The notes under the pieces are model-generated. The model had not been told where the DNA came from. It ran no database searches and saw nothing but the letters and a program-made list of their open reading frames with translations. From Nordella sp. HKS 07 (GTDB lineage Bacteria > Pseudomonadota > Alphaproteobacteria > Rhizobiales > Aestuariivirgaceae), in NCBI RefSeq assembly GCF_011046735.1, contig NZ_CP049258.1, positions 3,614,001 through 3,678,000 on the forward strand: a stretch of DNA of 64,000 nt, given 5' to 3'. Numbering within the stretch: position 1 is the first letter of the stretch; the number at the start of each line of letters is the position of its first letter. The position numbers were made by a program, and so were the translations under genes. This document shows, in pieces, positions 57,123 through 64,000 of this stretch.

Positions 57123-59459
57123 ATGGCGACTGCGACCGCATTAAAGAAGACCGCTGGTAGCGAGGCGGCGAGCATTGGTATCGAAGGCATGACCTGCGCC
57201 TCCTGCGTCGGTCGGGTCGAGAAGGCCATCAAGGCGGTGCCGGGTGTAGCATCCGCTGCGGTCAATCTGGCGACCGAGCGGGCCGAGGTCGCCTTTGCCG
57301 CGACGGTGGACGTCTCGGCGGTCATCCGCGCCATCGAGCATGCGGGCTATCAGGCTCGCGCCATCGGCGCCGACAACAAGGAGGAGGCTGCCGCCGCCGA
57401 GGCGCGGGCCAGGGACTTCCAGAACCTGCGCTGGTCGCTCGCCATCGCGGCTCTCCTCACGCTGCCGGTCTTCATCGTCGAGATGGGATCGCATTTCATT
57501 CCGGCGGTCCATGTCTTCGTGATGCAGCATATCGGCATGCAGGAAAGCCGCTATCTGCAGTTCGTGCTCGCCACCTTGGTGCTGTTCGGGCCGGGTCTGC
57601 GTTTCTTCCGGAAGGGCATACCGGCGCTGTTGCGCGGCGCCCCCGACATGAATTCGCTCGTGGCGGTCGGAACATTCGCCGCCTGGGGCTATTCCGTCGT
57701 CGCGACCTTTGCGGCCGGCCTGCTGCCCGCCGGCACCGCCAATGTCTATTACGAAGCCGCGGCGGTCATCGTCACCTTGATCCTGCTGGGCCGGCTGCTC
57801 GAGGCGCGCGCCAAGGGCCGCACCAGCGAGGCGATCAAGCGGCTTGTCGGCCTGCAGCCCAAGACGGCGCGTATCATGCGCGGCGACGAGGCCATCGAGG
57901 TGCCGCTCGCCGACGTCAAGGCCGGCGATGTCCTTCTCGTCCGTCCCGGCGACAAGATCGCGGTCGATGGCGAGGTGATCGAAGGGTCGTCCTATGTCGA
58001 TGAATCGATGATCACCGGCGAGCCGGTGCCGGCCGTCAAGAGCGCCGGCGCGCAAGTGGTCGGCGGTACGATCAACAAGACCGGCTCCTTCACCTTCCGC
58101 GCCACCAAGATCGGCGCCGACACCGTGCTTTCCCAGATCATCCGCATGGTCGAGGCCGCGCAGGGTGCCAAATTGCCGATCCAGGCGCTGGTCGACAAGG
58201 TGACGGCCTGGTTCGTGCCGGCGGTGATGGCGATCGCCGTCCTGACTTTCGGCATCTGGCTTGTTTTCGGTCCCGACCCCGCCCTCGCTTTCGCGCTCGT
58301 CAATGCCGTCGCGGTGCTGATCATCGCTTGCCCCTGCGCCATGGGCCTCGCCACGCCGACCTCCATCATGGTCGGCACCGGCCGCGCCGCCGAGATGGGC
58401 GTGCTCTTCCGCAAGGGCGAGGCGCTGCAGGAACTGCGCGGCGCCGGCATCATCGCGCTCGACAAGACCGGCACCTTGACCGAGGGCCGGCCCGAGCTCA
58501 CCGATCTCGTGACCGCCGAGGGTTTCGCACGTGACGAGGTCCTCGCCCTGGTCGCCGCCGTCGAGACCCAGTCCGAGCATCCGATCGCGGAAGCCATCGT
58601 CAAGGCGGCGAAGCGCGGCCAGCTGGCACTGGGCAAGGTTCTCGACTTCACGGCCACCCCGGGCATGGGCGTCAAGGCATCGGTCAACGGCCGCCTCATC
58701 CAAGTCGGCGCCGACCGTCTGATGACGGCGCTCGGTCTCGCGACCACGCCCTTCGCCGCGACCGCCGAAAGGCTCGCCTCCGAAGGCAAGTCGCCGCTTT
58801 ATGCCGTGATCGACGGCAGGCTGGCGGCCATCCTCGCGGTCGCCGATCCGATCAAGGCGACGACGCCCCAGGCCATTGCCGCCTTCCACGCACTGGGTCT
58901 GAAGGTGGCGATGATCACCGGTGATAACCGCCGCACCGCCGAGGCCATCGCCAAGAAGCTCGGCATCGACGACGTGGTGGCGGAAGTGCTGCCCGACGGC
59001 AAGGTGGCGGCACTCGAGCGGCTGCGCCGTGACGGTGTCAAGCTTGCGTTCGTCGGCGACGGCATCAACGACGCGCCAGCACTGGCCGCGGCCGATGTCG
59101 GCATCGCCATCGGCACCGGCACCGATGTCGCCATCGAGGCCGCCGATGTCGTGCTGATGTCGGGCGAGCTCACCGGCGTGCCGAACGCTATCGCGCTCAG
59201 CCGCGCCACGATCCGCAACATCAAGCAGAACTTGTTCTGGGCTTTCGCCTATAATGCGGCGCTGGTGCCGATCGCGGCAGGTGTGCTTTATCCGGCCTAC
59301 GGGATACTACTGTCGCCGATGCTGGCGGCGGGCGCCATGGCGCTGTCGAGCGTCTTCGTGCTCGGCAATGCCTTGCGGCTCAAGGCCTTCCGTCCGCCTA
59401 TTGCGGCGACGGCCAAGGCCGGCGCGGCGGATGAACTCAAGCCTGCTTTGGCGTCATGA
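57123..59459 (+). CDS. copA: Copper-exporting P1B-type ATPase CopA
   Basis: A 778-aa Cu(I) pump. One N-terminal HMA domain (GMTCASC, C25/C28), the transmembrane metal site C403-P-C405 ([14 protein letters not shown]), the phosphorylation site D447 (DKTGTLTEG), SEHPIAEA, and [10 protein letters not shown] plus [17 protein letters not shown] are all present. It exports Cu(I) to the periplasm. The ATG at 57123 is chosen over a GTG at 57117. It is followed 17 bp later by cueR, forming an operon driven by the CueR-type promoter at 57059. Confidence 0.97.
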   Translation: MATATALKKTAGSEAASIGIEGMTCASCVGRVEKAIKAVPGVASAAVNLATERAEVAFAATVDVSAVIRAIEHAGYQARAIGADNKEEAAAAEARARDFQNLRWSLAIAALLTLPVFIVEMGSHFIPAVHVFVMQHIGMQESRYLQFVLATLVLFGPGLRFFRKGIPALLRGAPDMNSLVAVGTFAAWGYSVVATFAAGLLPAGTANVYYEAAAVIVTLILLGRLLEARAKGRTSEAIKRLVGLQPKTARIMRGDEAIEVPLADVKAGDVLLVRPGDKIAVDGEVIEGSSYVDESMITGEPVPAVKSAGAQVVGGTINKTGSFTFRATKIGADTVLSQIIRMVEAAQGAKLPIQALVDKVTAWFVPAVMAIAVLTFGIWLVFGPDPALAFALVNAVAVLIIACPCAMGLATPTSIMVGTGRAAEMGVLFRKGEALQELRGAGIIALDKTGTLTEGRPELTDLVTAEGFARDEVLALVAAVETQSEHPIAEAIVKAAKRGQLALGKVLDFTATPGMGVKASVNGRLIQVGADRLMTALGLATTPFAATAERLASEGKSPLYAVIDGRLAAILAVADPIKATTPQAIAAFHALGLKVAMITGDNRRTAEAIAKKLGIDDVVAEVLPDGKVAALERLRRDGVKLAFVGDGINDAPALAAADVGIAIGTGTDVAIEAADVVLMSGELTGVPNAIALSRATIRNIKQNLFWAFAYNAALVPIAAGVLYPAYGILLSPMLAAGAMALSSVFVLGNALRLKAFRPPIAATAKAGAADELKPALAS

Positions 59460-59476
59460 AGAACTGGAGATGAGTC

Positions 59477-59974
59477 ATGAATATCGGTGAAGCCTCTTCC
59501 GCCACGGGCGTGTCGGCCAAGATGATCCGCTACTACGAGACCATCGGGCTGATCCGCGCCGCGGCGCGCACCGAGGCTGGCTATCGCGTCTATGGCGATG
59601 AGGACGTCCACACGCTGCGTTTCATCCGCTCCGCCCGCGATCTCGGCTTCTCGGTCGAGCAGATCGAGGAGCTGCTCGCTTTGTGGCGCGATCGCTCGCG
59701 CGCCAGCGCCAATGTCAAGGCCGTGGCGCTGCGCCATATCGAGGAACTGGAGCAGAAGGCGCGCGAGTTGCACAATATGGCGGCGACGCTCAGGCATCTC
59801 GCCGAGCATTGCCGTGGCGACCAGCGCCCGAATTGTCCGATCATCGAAAGCTTGGCCAAGCCGAGCAGGGCCACCAGCAAGCCCAAGACGGCGCCGCGCT
59901 TCGGCAAGCCGGATTTGATCTCCGACCGCGCCGCGCGAAAAGTTCGCGCCCGTCAGCCACTCAGGATGCGGTGA
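59477..59974 (+). CDS. cueR: Cu(I)-responsive MerR-family regulator CueR
   Basis: A 165-aa regulator: MNIGEASSATGVSAKMIRYYETIGLIRAAARTEAGYRVYGDEDVHTLRFI (MerR HTH), dimerisation helix, and the metal loop with C112 and C120 (HCRGDQRPNCPI), the same residue numbers as E. coli CueR as recalled. The C-terminus carries an unusual basic extension of about 35 residues (PSRATSKPKTAP...). Co-transcribed with copA. Confidence 0.95.
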   Translation: MNIGEASSATGVSAKMIRYYETIGLIRAAARTEAGYRVYGDEDVHTLRFIRSARDLGFSVEQIEELLALWRDRSRASANVKAVALRHIEELEQKARELHNMAATLRHLAEHCRGDQRPNCPIIESLAKPSRATSKPKTAPRFGKPDLISDRAARKVRARQPLRMR

Positions 59975-59990
59975 AGGCGCGCGTCGACGT

Positions 59991-60473
59991 TCAACCTTTC
60001 TCTTCCCGCTCGACCAGCTCGGCGAGTTGCGCGGTGACGGTGCTCCAGCCGTCATAGAAGCCCATTTCCTCATGCTTGTCGCGGTCGGCGACGTTCCTGT
60101 GCATCACGACCGCGGCATAGTCGGTGCCCATCGGATGGTCCTTCAGCGTGATGATCGCTGTCATGAAAGGCTGCTCGCCGGGTCGCCAGCCACTTTTGAG
60201 CGTATCGGTGAAGACGAGGCGCGCCTGCTCTTCGACGGCGAGGAAGCAGGCTGTCACATGCGGCACGAATTCGCCGCCATTCTCGCTGATCAGCGTCTCG
60301 AAGGCGCCGCCGGGACGCAAATCCATTTTCGCCACCTGGCATCTGGCCGGGGCGGGCAACCACCATTTCTCCAGGCTATCGGGCGTCGTCCAGGCGCGCC
60401 AGACGGCGGCGCGCGGCGCCTTCATGACGCGCGTCACCGTCAGGTCGAGAGCGGGGTCGAAGGAAGTGGTCAT
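59991..60473 (-). CDS. SRPBCC (AHSA1-like) domain protein
   Basis: A 160-aa START-like protein: LTVTRVMKAPRAAVWRAWTTPDSLEKWWLPAPARCQVAKMDLRPGGAFET, then MTAIITLKDHPMGTDYAAVVMH and DGWSTVTAQLAELVE. Paired with an ArsR gene whose stop it overlaps by 4 bp, as in the 12-kb pair. Ligand unknown. Confidence 0.9.
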   Translation of the reverse strand: MTTSFDPALDLTVTRVMKAPRAAVWRAWTTPDSLEKWWLPAPARCQVAKMDLRPGGAFETLISENGGEFVPHVTACFLAVEEQARLVFTDTLKSGWRPGEQPFMTAIITLKDHPMGTDYAAVVMHRNVADRDKHEEMGFYDGWSTVTAQLAELVEREEKG

Positions 60474-60811
60474 GGCGATTGTTCCTTATCACGAGTGATG
60501 ACGAAGTGCTCGAGCCGGTCGGTGCGGCCCTCCCAGAGGGCGCGTTGCGTCGAAAGCCAGTCCTCGACCATCGCGAAGGACTTTCTTTCGATGGTGCAGG
60601 TGCGGATGCGGCCCTGCTTATGGGTGTTGATCAGGCCGCTCTCCTCGAGCAGGCGGATATGTTTCATGAAGGAGGGGAGCGCCATGTCGAATGGCTTCGC
60701 CAGATCGCTGATGCTCGCGGGCCCGTGGCCGAGGCGCCCCAGCACGGCACGGCGCGTGGGATCGGCGAGGGCCTGGAAGATGCCGGTCAGGGATTCTGAA
60801 TGGTAATCCAT
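60470..60811 (-). CDS. ArsR family winged-helix repressor
   Basis: A 113-aa regulator: FQALADPTRRAVLGRLGHGPASISDLAKPFDMALPSFMKHIRLLEESGLINTHKQGRIRTCTIE. No metal-binding cysteine pair. The ATG at 60811 is chosen; a longer frame to 60973 runs over the operator and the MFS gene. The exact palindrome just upstream indicates autorepression. Confidence 0.9.
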   Translation of the reverse strand: MDYHSESLTGIFQALADPTRRAVLGRLGHGPASISDLAKPFDMALPSFMKHIRLLEESGLINTHKQGRIRTCTIERKSFAMVEDWLSTQRALWEGRTDRLEHFVITRDKEQSP

Positions 60812-60814
60812 AAA

Positions 60815-60856
60815 GCTAAGTATCATTATTGAATACTTAGCGCAAGAGCTAAGTAA
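60815..60856. promoter_or_regulatory. ArsR operator: palindrome plus third half-site
   Basis: GCTAAGTAT (60815-60823) and ATACTTAGC (60833-60841) form perfect 9-bp arms; a third GCTAAGTAA lies at 60848-60856. Directly upstream of the ArsR start. Confidence 0.7.
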
Positions 60857-60865
60857 CAAAGGAAG

Positions 60866-60893
60866 TTGACTCATACCAACCAGTTGGTACGTT
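60866..60893 (+). promoter_or_regulatory. MFS promoter with embedded TetR-type operator
   Basis: TTGACT (-35, 60866-60871) and TACGTT (-10, 60888-60893) flank TACCAAC-CA-GTTGGTA (60874-60889), a perfect 16-bp palindrome typical of TetR-family operators. No TetR gene is adjacent. Confidence 0.55.
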
Positions 60894-60939
60894 CTCTGCA
60901 GCGGGTGGGCATGACTTCTATATGAGGGAGAGACACGCC

Positions 60940-62148
60940 ATGGCGCAGTCCTATCGCTGGGTGATCGTCGCACTCGGGGGCCTGATGGGCTGCGTGGCCG
61001 TCGGTGCCATGTTTTCGCTGGCGGTGTTTCTCGAACCCATGTCTGAGACGAGCAGCTGGAGCCGCGCCGGCATATCGAGCGCGATGACTCTGAACTTCCT
61101 GATCATGGGGGTGGCCGGCTTCGCCTGGGGGGCCGCGAGTGATCGCTTCGGACCGCGCATCGTCGTGCTCGCCGGCGCCGTTCTCCTGGGCGCCGGGCTG
61201 GTGCTCGCGAGTCTCGCCACGTCTCTCATTGCCTTCCAGCTTTCCTATGGTGTCGTGGTCGGCCTTGCTGCCGGCGCATTCTTTGCGCCGATGATCGCCA
61301 CGGTCACCGGCTGGTTCGATACCCAGCGCGGGCTCGCCGTCTCATTGGTCTCGGCCGGCATGGGCGCTGCCCCGATGACCGTCTCTCCCTTCGCGGGCTG
61401 GCTGATCTCCACCTATGACTGGCGCACCGCCATGGCGGTGATCGGCATCGGCGCCTGGATACTGCTGATCCCGGCCGCGCTCTTCGTGCGCGCGGCGCCG
61501 CCTGAGCGCGGCGCGCAGCCTAAGGCCACCGAGGCGTCGGACGAACCCGGCAGCTCGGTCTCGCGCGCATTGTCCTCGCCGCAATTCATCGTGCTGGCCG
61601 CCACTTTCTTTCTGTGTTGCGCTGCCCATTCCGGGCCGATTTTCCACATGATGAGCTATGCCATGCTGTGTGGCATCTCGACCTTGGCGGCGGTGAGCAT
61701 CTACAGTGTCGAGGGCCTTGCCGGACTTGGCGGCCGTCTCCTGTTCGGCATTCTCGCCGACCGCTTAGGCGTCAAGCCGATCCTTGTTTTGGGACTTCTG
61801 GTCCAGTCGCTCGCCATAGCCGCTTATCTCCTCGTCAGCCGGCTCGGTGAATTCTACCTGCTTGCCATCGTCTTCGGCACCGCCTATGGCGGCGTGATGC
61901 CGCTTTATGCTGTGCTGGCGCGCGAGTATTTCGGTCAGCGCATCATGGGCACCGTCTTCGGCGCCGCGACGATGATGTCGAGCATCGGCATGGCGCTCGG
62001 ACCGCTCGGCGGCGGGTGGATATTCGATACGTTCAACGATTACCGCTGGCTCTATATCGGTTCCGCCGCCATTGCCCTGGGTGCCGTGGCGATCGCCTTG
62101 GCCTTTCCACCGATCGCCCGGTTGAAGCTCAGGCCACAAGCCATGTGA
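60940..62148 (+). CDS. MFS transporter, oxalate/formate antiporter-like
   Basis: A 402-aa protein with twelve predicted TM helices: YRWVIVALGGLMGCVAVGAMFSLAVFLEPM (TM1), the loop motif GAASDRFGPRIVVLAGA (DRxGxR), TM5 GMGAAPMTVSPFAGWLIS, and GRLLFGILADRLGVKPIL in the central loop repeat. This looks like the monocarboxylate/OFA branch; substrate unknown. The ATG at 60940 has GGGAG 9 nt upstream. Confidence 0.88.
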   Translation: MAQSYRWVIVALGGLMGCVAVGAMFSLAVFLEPMSETSSWSRAGISSAMTLNFLIMGVAGFAWGAASDRFGPRIVVLAGAVLLGAGLVLASLATSLIAFQLSYGVVVGLAAGAFFAPMIATVTGWFDTQRGLAVSLVSAGMGAAPMTVSPFAGWLISTYDWRTAMAVIGIGAWILLIPAALFVRAAPPERGAQPKATEASDEPGSSVSRALSSPQFIVLAATFFLCCAAHSGPIFHMMSYAMLCGISTLAAVSIYSVEGLAGLGGRLLFGILADRLGVKPILVLGLLVQSLAIAAYLLVSRLGEFYLLAIVFGTAYGGVMPLYAVLAREYFGQRIMGTVFGAATMMSSIGMALGPLGGGWIFDTFNDYRWLYIGSAAIALGAVAIALAFPPIARLKLRPQAM

Positions 62149-62343
62149 GGGTTGCGTCTGGTTTCCCGTCGCGGCAGCGCATGGAAGCCATGCGGGCGTG
62201 AACCGCCCTTGAAATGCGTCGGCGCATGGCCGATAGTCGCAACTCTTCAAGATAGTGCTGATCCGGGACATCAGCGGAAATTCATCGGCACATGTCGCCA
62301 ATGGTGAGGGATTCTCGGTCGGTCTGCGGAGATCACGAGACTC

Positions 62344-63972
62344 TTGCCTGATCAGGTTTCATCTCTGGCGCCGCTGCGGAATCCGGTCTTCAGGGCCGTA
62401 TGGATCGCGAGCTTCGTGTCCAATCTGGGCTCCCTCATTCAGACTGTCGGGGCCGCCTGGATGATGACCGCGATCTCGAGCTCGGTCGACATGGTGGCCC
62501 TGGTGCAAGCCTCGCTGGCCCTTCCCGTCATGCTGTTCTCGATACCTTCGGGCGCCATTGCCGATAATTTCGGACGCCGCAACGTCATGCTGGTCGCCCA
62601 GTGCTTCATGCTGGTCGTCTCGGTGATGCTGGCGGTCTCGGCCTATACCGGCACGCTCACCCCCTGGCTGCTGCTCACCTATACGTTCCTCCTCGGTTGC
62701 GGCAACGCGCTCAACAACCCGTCCTGGGGAGCGGCCGTCGGCGACATGGTCCCCAAGGCGGATATTCCGGCCGCCGTGACCTTGAACAGCATGAATTACA
62801 ATCTCTGCCGCAGCGTCGGCCCGGCTTTGGGCGGCATTATCGTGGCGGCGGCGGGAGCGGTCACCGCTTTCGTCATCAATGCGGTGAGCTATCTGGCGCT
62901 CATTTTCGTGCTCGCCCGCTGGAAGCCGGCTTTGCCGTCCAGCACCTTGCCGCGCGAGACGATGGGGGCCGCCATGTCCGCCGGCCTGCGCTATCTGGCG
63001 ATGTCGCCCAACATTGCCCGCGTGATGAGCCGCGCGCTGGTCTTCGGCTTCGCCACCATCGCGACCCTGGCTTTGTTGCCGCTCATCGCGCGCGATCTCC
63101 TGCATGGCGGTGCGCTGCTATACGGTCTGCTCTTCGGCGCCTTCGGCATGGGGGCGGTCGCCGGCGCATTGATGGCCGCCTGGATGCGCAGCCTGCTCTC
63201 CAAGGAGAACTGCGTTCGCCTGGGATTCCTCGGCTTCGCGGCCTGTCAGGCGACGGCGGCGCTCAGCGACTATTCCTGGCTTACTCTCCTGGCCATGATG
63301 CTCGGCGGCGCCAGCTGGGTGCTCACCTTGTCGCTGTTCAACATCACGCTGCAGCTTTCCACACCACGCTGGGTGGTGGGACGCGTCCTCTCCCTCTATC
63401 AGACGGCGACGTTCGGCGGCATGGCGCTCGGCAGCTGGGTCTGGGGACTGATTGCCGAAGGGCAGGGCTCCGACACGGCGCTGCTATGGGCGGCCGGCAT
63501 CGCCCTTTTTGGCCTGGTCATGGGCTTCCGCTGGTTCGCGATGCCGAGCCAGGGCGAACTGAACCTCGATCCGCTCGACCGCTGGCCCGAGCCGAGCCTG
63601 GCCTTGGACCTGAAAGCCCGCAGCGGACCGTTCAGGATCATGGTCGATTATATGATCCGCGAGGAGGATGTGCGCGAATTTCTCGACGCCATGGCCGATC
63701 GGCGTCGCATTCGCCGGCGCGACGGCGCCCGCAACTGGGCGCTTTACCGCGATGTACAGAACCCGCAGGTGTGGACCGAAATGTACAATGTGCCGACCTG
63801 GGCCGACTATTTGCGCCTCTTCCAGCGTGTCACGCATGCCGATGAGGCCGTCGGCGAGAGAATCCGCAAGCTGCATCGCGGCGCCGAGCCGCCCAAGGCG
63901 CGCCGCCTGATCGAGCGCTCGACCGCCAATGCCGATTTCACCGCCGCGCCCAAGGAACTGATCGATCCCTGA
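62344..63972 (+). CDS. MFS_3 family exporter with C-terminal antibiotic-monooxygenase-like domain
   Basis: A 542-aa protein with TTG start. The first ~410 residues form a 12-TM MFS domain of the EntS-like MFS_3 type (VFRAVWIASFVSNLGSLIQTVGAAWMMT, DNFGRRNVMLVAQ, NNPSWGAAVGDMVPK). The last ~115 residues (RIMVDYMIREEDVREFLDAMADRRRIRRRDGARNWALYRDVQNPQVWTEMYNVPTWADYLR) resemble a ferredoxin-like ABM domain, as usual in this subfamily. Substrate unknown. The 195-bp gap upstream shows no gene or clear promoter. Confidence 0.87.
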   Translation: MPDQVSSLAPLRNPVFRAVWIASFVSNLGSLIQTVGAAWMMTAISSSVDMVALVQASLALPVMLFSIPSGAIADNFGRRNVMLVAQCFMLVVSVMLAVSAYTGTLTPWLLLTYTFLLGCGNALNNPSWGAAVGDMVPKADIPAAVTLNSMNYNLCRSVGPALGGIIVAAAGAVTAFVINAVSYLALIFVLARWKPALPSSTLPRETMGAAMSAGLRYLAMSPNIARVMSRALVFGFATIATLALLPLIARDLLHGGALLYGLLFGAFGMGAVAGALMAAWMRSLLSKENCVRLGFLGFAACQATAALSDYSWLTLLAMMLGGASWVLTLSLFNITLQLSTPRWVVGRVLSLYQTATFGGMALGSWVWGLIAEGQGSDTALLWAAGIALFGLVMGFRWFAMPSQGELNLDPLDRWPEPSLALDLKARSGPFRIMVDYMIREEDVREFLDAMADRRRIRRRDGARNWALYRDVQNPQVWTEMYNVPTWADYLRLFQRVTHADEAVGERIRKLHRGAEPPKARRLIERSTANADFTAAPKELIDP

Positions 63973-64000
63973 TCAAGACACGCGATGCCGGCGCGTGATA

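Noticed and set aside
57141-58889. 582-codon minus-strand frame opposite copA
   Set aside because: No domain or ribosome site; copA on the plus strand has every P-type ATPase motif.

Overview
This window looks like a chromosomal segment of a GC-rich alphaproteobacterium, most likely of the order Hyphomicrobiales (Rhizobiales). The main evidence is a complete PhyR-NepR-EcfG general stress response core with EcfG-type promoters, HWE/HisKA_2 kinases, Ku/LigD end joining, a bacteriophytochrome with heme oxygenase, and several families of dispersed palindromic intergenic repeats. I see no rRNA, tRNA, insertion sequence, prophage, integrase or CRISPR array. Genus and species cannot be called from the sequence alone.

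Layout. 1-5.0 kb: end of an unidentified gene, then a putrescine/spermidine ABC operon (potFGHI order, minus strand) headed by a TetR/BetI-like regulator. 5.1-11.8 kb: general stress response island: phyR divergent from nepR-ecfG, two HWE/HisKA_2 kinases, and small stress genes (an 85-aa protein, CsbD, a PRC-barrel protein, a 66-aa hydrophilic protein). Five minus-strand promoters here match GGAAC-N16-CGTT or CATT. 11.9-15.1 kb: ArsR/SRPBCC pair, EamA exporter, SDR/TetR pair. 15.1-18.5 kb: ku-ligD. 18.7-25.9 kb: secreted degenerate M23-like protein, serine hydrolase, bacteriophytochrome kinase convergent with heme oxygenase, BTAD/TPR regulator. 25.9-34 kb: trmO, then an aldehyde/alcohol island (DUF779, a PuuC-like ALDH, an ExaC-like ALDH, a one-domain ModE-like regulator, a third ALDH and glutathione-dependent formaldehyde dehydrogenase). 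34.1-38.1 kb: GntR regulator, flavin reductase, HpaB-type monooxygenase, cupin, DUF6065 protein. 38.2-41.9 kb: secreted (NSSS)n repeat protein, S8 protease, ECF sigma factor and anti-sigma factor. 42.1-44.2 kb: OmpR-type two-component system. 44.2-48.7 kb: sulfonate operon ssuEADCB. 48.7-50.5 kb: repeat-rich spacer and a TetR regulator. 50.5-55 kb: RND efflux permease and adaptor. 55-56.7 kb: ClpP-like/PAN fusion and a class III cyclase. 56.8-60 kb: copZ, copA and cueR. 60-64 kb: second ArsR/SRPBCC pair and two MFS transporters.

The strongest unexplained signal is at 38.2-41.5 kb. The (NSSS)12 secreted protein gene and the S8 protease gene each carry an almost identical ECF promoter, GGAATAG...TCCGTT (GGAAT-N16-CGTT). 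An ECF sigma/membrane anti-sigma pair sits beside them, so this may be a self-contained envelope regulon. The second is a set of three 24-bp CGTTA-N14-TAACG palindromes (one with a mismatch) around the ModE-like gene, two before the ExaC-like gene and one before the third ALDH gene. The third is the series of EcfG promoters in the stress island.

All functional calls come from reading the sequence and recalled family features; no database search was run.
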